Source of the DNA: Lysobacterales bacterium
GTDB lineage: Bacteria; Pseudomonadota; Gammaproteobacteria; Xanthomonadales; Marinicellaceae
Direction: 5' to 3'
DNA: 60,405 nucleotides
NCBI GenBank assembly: GCA_026982315.1
Contig: JALSHI010000037.1
Coordinates: 1-60,405, forward strand
A program made the translations under genes and the position numbers. How positions within the stretch are numbered: the first letter of the stretch is position 1; each line of letters starts with the position of its first letter. This document shows, piece after piece, positions 1 through 7,435 of the stretch. The notes beneath the pieces were generated by a model that did no database searches, had not been told where the DNA came from, and was given only the letters and a program-made list of their open reading frames with translations.

Positions 1-474
1 CAACGATCGCAGCCGGCTTTCGATGGAGTCACAAGACCCAAGTATTTCCCGTGCGCTTTTGGGCAGTTTGCGCCAGGCTGCTTCGGGAAACGCTTCCAGC
101 GCCTCTGCATTGTATTCACCCTCGAGCCGGGTAAAGCCGCGCCGGTTGAGGAGGAAACCCCACACTTGTGCATGATCCCGGGCCGGAAAATCAAAATAGT
201 GTTCCAGAATCACGAACAGCAAGCGCTTGGCCATTTTGCTCCTGTCGTTGTTCCGGCGCATGTGCCGATTGGCGGTGCGATCGCGCATCAGCAAGGTATA
301 GTTGCTGCTGTCAATCGTCAGCACCTCGCCATATCGTTTGTCAAGTCGGATGATTGACGTTCCCTTTTCGTAAAAGGATCGGTATACGCCGGTATGCTTC
401 GCACCCATGTCTATCGCCACCGGCGCAATAAAACATGCTTTGTTATTTTGTCTGGTTGCTTTTTGCTTCTTCAT
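1..474 (-). CDS. cas9: Type II-B Cas9 (Csx12-like), N-terminal 158 codons; gene continues past the left edge
   Basis: RNA-guided DNA nuclease of type II CRISPR-Cas, here only its N-terminus. The frame is open from the ATG at 474 to position 1. Residues 16-30 form a RuvC-I motif (IAPVAIDMGAKHTGV) with the catalytic Asp at residue 22. An FYEKGTS segment follows. An arginine-rich bridge helix comes next (YTLLMRDRTANRHMRR, then DRSKMAKRLL), and after it FLLNRRGF. From memory, Francisella novicida Cas9 has the same order and near-identical motifs (AIDLGVKNTG, YTLLMNNRTARRHQRR, FLFNRRGF), which places this in subtype II-B rather than II-A/C or IscB. GGGAG lies about 7 bases before the ATG, and an AT-rich -10-like ATTATTA is at 493-499. 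HNH and PAM-interacting parts lie outside, so integrity is unknown. The neighbouring cas1 is of another type. Confidence 0.9.
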   Translation of the reverse strand, partial: MKKQKATRQNNKACFIAPVAIDMGAKHTGVYRSFYEKGTSIIRLDKRYGEVLTIDSSNYTLLMRDRTANRHMRRNNDRSKMAKRLLFVILEHYFDFPARDHAQVWGFLLNRRGFTRLEGEYNAEALEAFPEAAWRKLPKSAREILGSCDSIESRLRSL

Positions 475-705
475 AACTATGCTCCCATTTACATTATTAC
501 GTTGAGTTGGCTCAGTGACTTCCCACGCCAAGACATTCCCATATGGTTGATAAACACATCCAGCACTCTGCGGGTGCGGTTTAGGGCTTTTTTCTCGCAT
601 TCGGAGATGAAGGTGACCATCATAAAACTATCCCGCTCATGTTTTCTTGAATATGGATTAAATCAGATGCATGATGATGTTTTATTCTATGCATAGGTGA
701 TAAAT

Positions 706-903
706 ATGCGTACCACGATAGATATTGATGATGAGTTGTACCAACAGGCCGCCCAGTTGACCGGCATAAATGAAAAAACCGCTTTGGTGCGAGAAGCTTT
801 GAAGGCCCTGATCGAAAGAGAAAGTGCCAAAAGGCTGGCCAAACTAGGCGGAAGTGAGCCTCAACTGGGAAATATCCCCAGGCGACATGCCATAAATGAA
901 TGA
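706..903 (+). CDS. vapB: VapB-type antitoxin
   Basis: Small antitoxin of a type II VapBC module. It binds DNA as a dimer and neutralises a PIN-domain RNase. The 65-residue product begins MRTTIDIDDELYQQAAQLTG, the ribbon-helix-helix start typical of this VapB family (DUF2191-like). A KTALVREALKALIERE helix follows. ATG 706 was chosen over the upstream GTG at 697 because AGGTGA (694-699) then serves as ribosome binding site. The stop codon overlaps the vapC start (ATGA at 900-903), as usual in vapBC operons. The partner toxin is truncated, so the antitoxin appears orphaned here. It sits on the opposite strand to both flanking cas genes. Confidence 0.85.
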   Translation: MRTTIDIDDELYQQAAQLTGINEKTALVREALKALIERESAKRLAKLGGSEPQLGNIPRRHAINE

Positions 904-989
904 TTCGGGTTGATACGTCAGTCTGGATTAATTTTTTGCGCACGAATTTACTTACCAAAACGTTACACATGGCTTATTCACCCTCCTGA
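900..989 (+). pseudogene. vapC: VapC toxin remnant (PIN domain, first residues only)
   Basis: The reading frame starts with ATG inside the vapB stop codon and reads MIRVDTSVWINFLR, the canonical VapC/PIN N-terminus with the first catalytic Asp at residue 5. It then diverges and stops after 29 codons at 987-989. Normal VapC is about 130 residues, so nearly all of the PIN domain, including the other acidic catalytic residues, is absent. The last codons overlap the 3' end of cas1 (stop at 974-976) on the other strand. The likely history is a deletion or recombination that joined vapBC to the cas1 segment; this is inference. Confidence 0.85.
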
Positions 990-1936
990 GGCTTATCCCA
1001 AGGTTGTAACGCGGCCTTTTTTACACAGTCAAACATAAAATCCAGCGCTTTGTGCTGGGTGAATTTTTGCAGGATTTGCTGGCGAAATTCCTGTTCGCTC
1101 ATGCCTTCTTTGGCGCAGATAAAGGCCCAGGGCAGGACGATGGCGTCTTTGATTAAGTCCGCGACATCAAATACCAGTGCGCCGCGGCGGGTTTTTCCGT
1201 GCATCACGGCAAAACCGTGTGGAATACCGAGCACCCATAAGGTGCTGGCCGCCAGCCCATAGGCCAGGTAATTGCCGTGATTCAGAAAGGCATTGGCGTC
1301 ATCCGTGCTGTCAAAATTGCGGACAAAATCATCGGTTTGAGTGCGCAAGACAGTGATTTTATAAAGCCGCTTGGTGAGTTGGGCTTCGGCCAGTAATAAT
1401 TGGGTAACATTGGGGGTGCGCTCGATTTTATCGGCAAAGCCAGTCAAGGCGGTGGCGGTGTCGTCATCCTCCGATAAAAAACCTTCCAGCTGTAAATCCT
1501 TGTCTTTTGCCCAGCTTTGGCGGATAAATTGAATGCGTTGTTGCTGAAACTGTTTGGCGACCCGCAAGCGTTTTTGTTCATCAAACCAGAAGGACAGCCA
1601 GCCCTGCACATATTCAGTTGGCCGGTATTCGCTTTGTGGTGACAGCCATTCGACTTCGTTGGCCATCAATAACGGTGTGCCGCCACCGCCACAAAAGCCA
1701 ATCAACACACCGGCCTGAGCCAGCATTCTGACCGCCGCCTGGGTAATGGACGTGCCTGTACCGAGCAAGATGACGGTGGTATTGGCAATGGGAATATTCC
1801 AGTATTGCTTCTGCTCGCTGGCTTCGGTCAAATACAATACGCGACCATCTTTTTGCATCACCCGGCATTTTTCCAGGTAATAGATATTGGCGCGTTTTGA
1901 GTGCAGTATGGCTTTGAGCTGGGAAAGTGGTTGCAT
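974..1936 (-). CDS. cas1: CRISPR-associated endonuclease Cas1, type I-F lineage, solitary
   Basis: Integrase of CRISPR adaptation, which normally works with Cas2 (fused to Cas3 in type I-F) to insert spacers. The 320-residue product matches the remembered Pseudomonas I-F Cas1 almost motif for motif: LKAILHSKRANIYYLEKCRV, YWNIPIANTT, LLGTGTSITQAA, GFCGGGGTPL, LSPQSEYRPTEY, HGNYLAYGLAA, HGKTRRGALVFDVADLIKD. Metal-ligand positions look intact: Glu184 in AEAQLTKRLYK, His246 in MHGKTRRG, and Asp257/Asp260. Length is normal. No cas2-3 or csy gene lies on either side. Downstream is vapBC and then a II-B cas9; upstream is a 700-base repeat-bearing gap. No clear ribosome binding site precedes the ATG. 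It is either a relic of a lost I-F system or the adaptation gene of a hybrid locus. Confidence 0.93.
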   Translation of the reverse strand: MQPLSQLKAILHSKRANIYYLEKCRVMQKDGRVLYLTEASEQKQYWNIPIANTTVILLGTGTSITQAAVRMLAQAGVLIGFCGGGGTPLLMANEVEWLSPQSEYRPTEYVQGWLSFWFDEQKRLRVAKQFQQQRIQFIRQSWAKDKDLQLEGFLSEDDDTATALTGFADKIERTPNVTQLLLAEAQLTKRLYKITVLRTQTDDFVRNFDSTDDANAFLNHGNYLAYGLAASTLWVLGIPHGFAVMHGKTRRGALVFDVADLIKDAIVLPWAFICAKEGMSEQEFRQQILQKFTQHKALDFMFDCVKKAALQPWDKPQEGE

Positions 1937-2145
1937 GTTTTTTATGTGTGTGGTGTTTAATCTAGCTCATTTTTTATGCGGTTAAAAGTGGATTTTTGCG
2001 TTACTGTGTGGATTTCTGTTGTTTTTTTGTTCGTTAGTGCAGCTTTTATTTCCAGTTACCGGCGGTGATGGCCGGGCGCGGTTGGGTTTGGCAAAATTTG
2101 GCGCTATCGGTACTGATGCTGTTATTTCTTAAATTGCGGGGCCGT
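1937..2145. other. Intergenic stretch upstream of cas1, no gene seen
   Basis: This stretch is T-rich on the plus strand (several runs of 6-8 T) and has no credible coding frame. I looked for a type I-F or II-B CRISPR repeat, a leader or an anti-repeat and saw none. It presumably holds the cas1 promoter, but I cannot point to convincing -35/-10 boxes. Confidence 0.5.
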
Positions 2146-2364
2146 GGATTCCCGCTTTCGCGGGAATGACCTTTCTGCTGTTTCTTTATATTGCCGCTCC
2201 AGTCATGGATTCCCGCTTTCGCGGGAATGACGGGATAAGGCGGGAATGACGTCCAACGGCACCCTCTGCCTAAAATTCCCATGGACTCCCGCGTTCGCGG
2301 GAATGACTCCCAGTTCCCCCGCCTCCGATCTCCCCCTGTGGATTCCCGCGTTCGCGGGAATGAC
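2146..2364. repeat. Cluster of four dRS3-like palindromic repeats
   Basis: Four 25-base units are at 2146-2170, 2207-2231, 2283-2307 and 2340-2364. Each contains the palindrome ATTCCCGC-N4-GCGGGAAT (one copy begins ACTCCCGC) followed by GAC. A half copy is at 2240-2250. Loops alternate between TTTC and GTTC types. The core ATTCCC-N8-GGGAAT is the definition of the neisserial dRS3 repeat. Unit spacing is irregular (36-51 bases between units) and the spacers are not unique CRISPR-length sequences, so this is not a CRISPR array. Further copies flank groESL on the other side. Confidence 0.85.
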
Positions 2365-2413
2365 AGGAGAAGGCGGGGATAACGGGGAGGAGCAGGCATG
2401 ACGCTCAGGGAAC

Positions 2414-2491
2414 AAGCTACGCCATCACTGTCTCAAATTAAGCTACGCCACCGTTGTTTCAAATTAAGCTACGCCACTGTTGTCTCAAATC
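2414..2491. repeat. Three tandem 26-base repeats
   Basis: Units are at 2414-2439, 2440-2465 and 2466-2491. All begin AAGCTACGCCA and end TCAAAT plus T or C, with a few substitutions between copies. They abut without spacers. The third unit runs into a perfect 10-bp inverted repeat. Serial short repeats like this can mark the end of an IS21-type or similar transposon, or a protein-binding array. No transposase is visible nearby. Confidence 0.8.
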
Positions 2492-2519
2492 CTGAGACAA
2501 CACAATTTTTTTTGGTTTT
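2478..2519 (+). terminator. Hairpin plus long T tract
   Basis: TGTTGTCTCA (2478-2487) pairs perfectly with TGAGACAACA (2493-2502) around a 5-base loop. CA and two T-rich runs follow. It looks like an intrinsic terminator on the plus strand, although no plus-strand gene precedes it. It insulates groESL from the left and partly overlaps the last tandem repeat. Confidence 0.6.
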
Positions 2520-2531
2520 TTTTGTGATTAG

Positions 2532-2561
2532 CCCTTGAATTGGGTTTTTGCGGCCCTATAT
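2532..2561 (+). promoter_or_regulatory. Sigma-32 (heat-shock) promoter of groESL
   Basis: CCCTTGAA at 2532-2539 and CCCTATAT at 2554-2561 are separated by 14 bases. They match the enterobacterial RpoH consensus (CTTGAA, 13-15 bases, CCCCATNT). The site lies about 80 bases before groES. No CIRCE inverted repeat is seen, so control by sigma-32 rather than HrcA is expected. Confidence 0.75.
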
Positions 2562-2642
2562 GGGTAGCCTGTAGATAGCTTTGGCTTGTGCGCCAGCGGG
2601 CGTGCGGGCTGATTACACCAACACTTAAGGAGTTGAAAAACC

Positions 2643-2930
2643 ATGAATATTCGTCCTTTACACGATCGCGTGATTGTCAAGCGCATGGAAGAGGAACGCA
2701 CCACCCCCGGTGGCATTGTGATTCCGGACAATGCAGCCGAAAAGCCTATCAAGGGCGAGGTTGTTGCCGTTGGCAATGGCAAGATCCTGGAAAACGGCGA
2801 GGTTCGCCCCCTGGATGTGAAAGTGGGCGATAAGGTGTTGTATGGCAAATATGCCGGTACCGAAATCAAGATTGACGGCGAGGAGTTCCTCGTGATGCGC
2901 GAAGACGATATTGTCGGCGTGATTGAATAA
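2643..2930 (+). CDS. groES: Co-chaperonin GroES
   Basis: The 10-kDa heptameric lid of the GroEL folding chamber, cytoplasmic. The 95-residue product has the family start [18 protein letters not shown], a mobile loop around residues 18-34 ([16 protein letters not shown]), and the roof and C-terminal strands [15 protein letters not shown] and [10 protein letters not shown]. Length is standard. AAGGAG lies about 10 bases before the ATG. It precedes groEL by 57 bases and shares the heat-shock promoter at 2532-2561. Confidence 0.98.
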   Translation: MNIRPLHDRVIVKRMEEERTTPGGIVIPDNAAEKPIKGEVVAVGNGKILENGEVRPLDVKVGDKVLYGKYAGTEIKIDGEEFLVMREDDIVGVIE

Positions 2931-2951
2931 GCGTCTTTTGGCCTTATATAA

Positions 2952-4631
<1,680 letters not shown>

Positions 4632-4685
4632 CATCCTTCGGGATAGCACCGCCCGGGCCAGCCTGACTGGTCCAACCCTTTCACG

Positions 4686-4713
4686 GCCCCGTCAATACGA
4701 CGGGGCTTTTTTT
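4686..4713 (+). terminator. Rho-independent terminator of groESL
   Basis: GCCCCGTC (4686-4693), loop AATAC, GACGGGGC (4699-4706), then seven T. It lies 55 bases after the groEL stop. Confidence 0.92.
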
Positions 4714-4804
4714 GTGGCTTTTTTGGGGACGGGGGCACCCCATTTTCAGTTGACCTAAATGCTGCCTTCATTCCCACCTTCTCCTGTCATTCCCACCTTC
4801 TCCC

Positions 4805-4890
4805 GTCATTCCCGCGAAAGCGGGAATCCACAATCCGCAGTGGCGACACACCCAAGCCGCACGCGTCATTCCCGCGAAAGCGGGAATCCA
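4805..4890. repeat. NIME-like composite repeat, copy 1
   Basis: Two dRS3-like palindromes in the same orientation (4805-4829 and 4865-4889) flank a non-palindromic core beginning CACAATCCGCAGTGGCGAC. The whole 86-base unit recurs at 6237-6322 with two substitutions. A core bounded by 20-bp palindromes is the layout of neisserial intergenic mosaic elements. Partial dRS3 halves lie just before it at 4787-4804. It is non-coding. Confidence 0.85.
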
Positions 4891-4915
4891 CCCACATCCT
4901 GCCACCTGGACCACT

Positions 4916-4953
4916 GGATTCCGGGTCTCGCTACGCTCGCCCGGAATGACGAA
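4916..4953. repeat. Second palindromic repeat family, copy 1
   Basis: A 38-base sequence with ends ATTCCGGG and CCCGGAAT around TCTCGCTACGCTCG, followed by GACGAA. An identical 38-base copy is at 6019-6056. Both copies neighbour a composite dRS3 unit. Dispersed, non-coding. Confidence 0.85.
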
Positions 4954-5079
4954 GAAGGAGATACGCTCGGAATGACGAGAAGATGGGCCGAGCATGATGA
5001 CGCGAGGGAAAATCGCGCAAGAAAGCGCCAGACACAAATGTAACAAAATTTTACATAATTTTTCACCCAGTCACTATTT

Positions 5080-5095
5080 TGTGACCCACGTCACG
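5080..5095 (+). promoter_or_regulatory. CRP/Vfr-like binding site
   Basis: TGTGA-CCCACG-TCACG matches the CRP consensus TGTGA-N6-TCACA with one mismatch. Its centre (5087.5) lies about 40.5 bases before the start expected from the -10 box TAGAAT (5116-5121), which is class II activator spacing. The -35 region itself is poor. A further GTCAC/GTGAC inverted pair overlaps at 5070-5085. Confidence 0.6.
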
Positions 5096-5127
5096 TTTTT
5101 TTCTTTGGGGCTGCGTAGAATGGCTTC

Positions 5128-5217
5128 CACAGTTTGAAACCGCATCCCATCCCTCCCCATTCCCTCTCGCGGCTTCAAACTTTAGAAAAAAGACCGCCCC
5201 TGTTGCGGTCTTTTTTT
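5128..5217 (+). ncRNA. Candidate small RNA with C-rich loop
   Basis: An expected transcript of about 90 nt runs from downstream of TAGAAT (5116-5121) to a terminator. Bases 5131-5143 pair with 5169-5181 in a 13-position stem with 12 matches. They enclose a 25-base loop (5144-5168) with no G and four runs of three or four C. C-rich single-stranded loops of this kind pair with Shine-Dalgarno sequences in known regulatory RNAs such as E. coli CyaR, which is also CRP-activated. No open reading frame is present. Existence is inferred from promoter, structure and terminator only. Confidence 0.5.
5189..5217 (+). terminator. Rho-independent terminator of the candidate small RNA
   Basis: AAGACCGC (5190-5197) pairs with GCGGTCTT (5205-5212). 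A-rich sequence lies before it and a run of eight T starts at 5211. No protein gene precedes it on the plus strand, so it most likely ends a short transcript. Confidence 0.8.
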
Positions 5218-5358
5218 TATTTCTGTTTTTCTTTCCTGCTTGTAAACAAATGTTTGCCCGACCCAAACAGGTGTTTGAGAGTGTTATGATGAGTTTTTGC
5301 TCCGTGTGTGCCGGTGCGTATCTGCGGAGCTTTCAAGGCAATTGATGAGGGTATGAAC

Positions 5359-5958
5359 ATGAGCGGAATAATGGACATGATTACCAGCCAGCTGGATAAC
5401 GACACACTGGGTCAACTGGCTCAGCAATTTGGTGGCGACAAAAATGCCATGCAAAACGCGGTGACAGCAGCCATTCCGGCCATTGTGGTGGCCATGAAGC
5501 GCAATGCCAGCCGTCCTGATGGTGCTGCTGCACTGGATCGGGCGCTGGAAAAGCACGATGGTGGCGTTCTGGATAATCTGCAAGACATGGTGAGCGGCAA
5601 TATGGGCGGCATGATGGGAGAAGGGCAAAAAATCCTGGGACATCTTTTTGGCGCCAAAAAGGAGACTGTGGCCGTACAATTGGGAAAGGCCACCGGCCTG
5701 GGTGACAAGACCAATGATCTGCTGGCCATGCTGGCACCGATGGTGATGGGCGCTTTAGGTAAGGCCAAACGTCAAAGCGGCATGGGCATCGAAGACTTGC
5801 AAAACATGCTGGGGCAGGAAACCGCCAGTCTCCAGAAAAAGGTGCCACAAATGAGCATGATGGAAAAACTGCTCGATAGCGATGGCGACGGCGATGTGGA
5901 TATGGGGGACATTCTTTCCCGTGGCTCCAGTATTCTCGGTGGCTTTTTCAAACGCTGA
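5359..5958 (+). CDS. DUF937 family protein with C-terminal calcium-loop-like motif
   Basis: Function unknown. The 199-residue product (MSGIMDMITSQLDNDTL...) matches the remembered DUF937 layout: an alpha-helical start with QLAQQFGGDKNAMQNAV, repeated Gly/Met-rich segments (SGNMGGMMGEGQ), and an acidic DSDGDGDVDMGDIL loop near residues 173-186. That loop resembles an EF-hand/dockerin calcium-binding loop. A SSILGGFFKR tail follows. No signal peptide or membrane segment. TGAGGG lies upstream; ATG 5359 gives normal spacing, while ATG 5353 would be too close. A TGTTTG-N7-CAAACA inverted repeat at 5250-5268 and a TATGAT box at 5285-5290 could form its promoter region. Confidence 0.75.
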   Translation: MSGIMDMITSQLDNDTLGQLAQQFGGDKNAMQNAVTAAIPAIVVAMKRNASRPDGAAALDRALEKHDGGVLDNLQDMVSGNMGGMMGEGQKILGHLFGAKKETVAVQLGKATGLGDKTNDLLAMLAPMVMGALGKAKRQSGMGIEDLQNMLGQETASLQKKVPQMSMMEKLLDSDGDGDVDMGDILSRGSSILGGFFKR

Positions 5959-6018
5959 CCGCGGCATCTCCGGGACTTTTCCACTGGAACTTGAAGGCGG
6001 ATAGCTTTCTCATGGTAT

Positions 6019-6056
6019 GGATTCCGGGTCTCGCTACGCTCGCCCGGAATGACGAA
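6019..6056. repeat. Second palindromic repeat family, copy 2
   Basis: Identical over 38 bases to 4916-4953. It lies 60 bases after the DUF937 stop codon and could act as a 3' hairpin for that transcript. Confidence 0.85.
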
Positions 6057-6236
6057 GGAAGGGAACTCGCCCGGAGTGTCAAGGGAAATAGAGAAGAATG
6101 ACGACGAGAGGAAGGGGGAGGAATAACGAAGGTAATATCCACCGGAAGTGACTGTGCCCCGCCGTTCCCACACTTGCTCCGTCATTGCCGCTCCGCCCCG
6201 CCATCTCCAGTTTCCCCGTCATCCCCGCCTTCTCCT

Positions 6237-6322
6237 GTCATTCCCGCGAAAGCGGGAATACACAATCCGCAGTGGCGACACACCCAAGCCGCACGCGTCA
6301 TTCCCGCGAACGCGGGAATCCA
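6237..6322. repeat. NIME-like composite repeat, copy 2
   Basis: The same 86-base arrangement as 4805-4890: palindrome, non-palindromic core, palindrome. Two substitutions distinguish the copies. The rest of the gap 5959-6523 holds no gene. A possible promoter for the next gene is TTGACA at 6438-6443 with an A/T-rich TTAAAA at 6463-6468, a long 19-base spacer. Confidence 0.85.
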
Positions 6323-6523
6323 TGCCATCAGCCGTTCCGTTCTCATGGAGTGTTTTGCGGAAAGTCTCTGCAAACCTTTCCCCGGAGATTTCAAAAAGCA
6401 CCCCTTCAGCCCCTGCCCACCTGCTAAAGTCGGGGGGTTGACAAAGCAATCCACCAGAGTGGTTAAAATCCGGTTAATTTGCTAGTATCAACCAGGCACG
6501 GTGAACAAGTGGATGAGGGAATC

Positions 6524-7387
6524 ATGAAACGAGCAATTTTAATGCTGATTCTGCTGGCATCCTGGACGGCCATGACCCAGGAGTTGCGTTATGGGGCGGA
6601 CTATGCGGGATTTCGGTCCTTTTTTCCGGATTTGATTCACTTAAGCCAGACGCCAGCCAGCAATACCAAGCCCCGCATTTCCCTGCTGCCAACTGCGACG
6701 GCGTACCGCCAAGTGGCGGATAACCAGATCGACTTTGCCGCCGTGGGCCGGGAGCCGCTGGATGGCGATGCATACGAGGCTATCGCCATATCCCTGCCTG
6801 TGGCCTGGGATGCGATTGCGATTATCGCGCATCCGGATAACCCGACGGCAAATCTGTCTTTGCAGCAATTGCGGGATATTTACACCGGGAAAATCACGAA
6901 CTGGAAGGCCCTCGGGGGCGCCGATCGCCCTATCCGGTCGGTATATATTCAAGACACCGCTGACAGTGCGCAATATCTGATGTCGCGCTTTCTGTTTGGC
7001 AAGCCTATCCATGCCATGCACGGGGAGGCTGTCAGCACGGCACAAATGGCCGAATCCATTGTCGAGAGTAACCCGGATGCCCTGGCCTTTACCTTTTACT
7101 CCAGCGCCCGTGAGCGCACAGTCAAACTGCTGCCCATAAACGAGATAACGCCTTCTTATCCCAGTATTCTCATCGGCCAGTACCCCTTCTTTACCGAAGT
7201 GTATCTGTTGGCCCGCCCGGGCGTTGACCGCACGCGCGCTGGTCGGGATTTGGTCAAAAAGGCCGGTTCAGCCGGGTTCAGGCGCATTTTACGGCGCATT
7301 GGCATTGTTCCTTACACCTCAGCCCCGGACCTTATCGCACACAAGAGCACCCGAGACGCTTTCCTGGCCCGAGATCTGGGTTATTAA
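6524..7387 (+). CDS. PstS-like phosphate/anion-binding periplasmic protein
   Basis: Probable periplasmic substrate-binding protein of the PBP-like-2 (PstS) group. The 287 residues start with a signal peptide (MKRAILMLILLASWTAMTQ). The fold markers of the group follow: PTATAYRQVADNQIDFAAVGREP, then LSLQQLRDIYTGKITNWKALGG, which is the classic PstS segment, and a late hinge region ending YPFFTEVYLL. ATG 6524 is chosen because GAGGGA precedes it and the signal peptide then starts cleanly. No pstCAB or phoU genes are adjacent, and a symporter gene follows. The ligand could be phosphate or another oxyanion. Confidence 0.75.
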   Translation: MKRAILMLILLASWTAMTQELRYGADYAGFRSFFPDLIHLSQTPASNTKPRISLLPTATAYRQVADNQIDFAAVGREPLDGDAYEAIAISLPVAWDAIAIIAHPDNPTANLSLQQLRDIYTGKITNWKALGGADRPIRSVYIQDTADSAQYLMSRFLFGKPIHAMHGEAVSTAQMAESIVESNPDALAFTFYSSARERTVKLLPINEITPSYPSILIGQYPFFTEVYLLARPGVDRTRAGRDLVKKAGSAGFRRILRRIGIVPYTSAPDLIAHKSTRDAFLARDLGY

Positions 7388-7435
7388 CGCCCTTGATGAT
7401 TAACCCTTTAATCCCTGCTATTGAATGGAGCCTGC

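Noticed and set aside
1-474. IscB or TnpB-like ancestor nuclease instead of Cas9
   Set aside because: The long arginine bridge helix followed by FLLNRRGF and the FYEKGTS segment fit Cas9 II-B; the IscB PLMP-type start is absent.
166-696. Plus-strand frames over 166-357 and 394-696 as genes
   Set aside because: They lie opposite the cas9 frame or in the gap, have no ribosome binding site and no domain features.
620-970. Minus-strand frame across vapB as a gene
   Set aside because: It is the antisense shadow of vapB and the vapC remnant.
2146-2364. Regular palindromes near cas1 as a CRISPR array
   Set aside because: Units are dRS3-type palindromes with unequal gaps, also present far away at 4805-6322, and the intervening sequences are not spacer-like.
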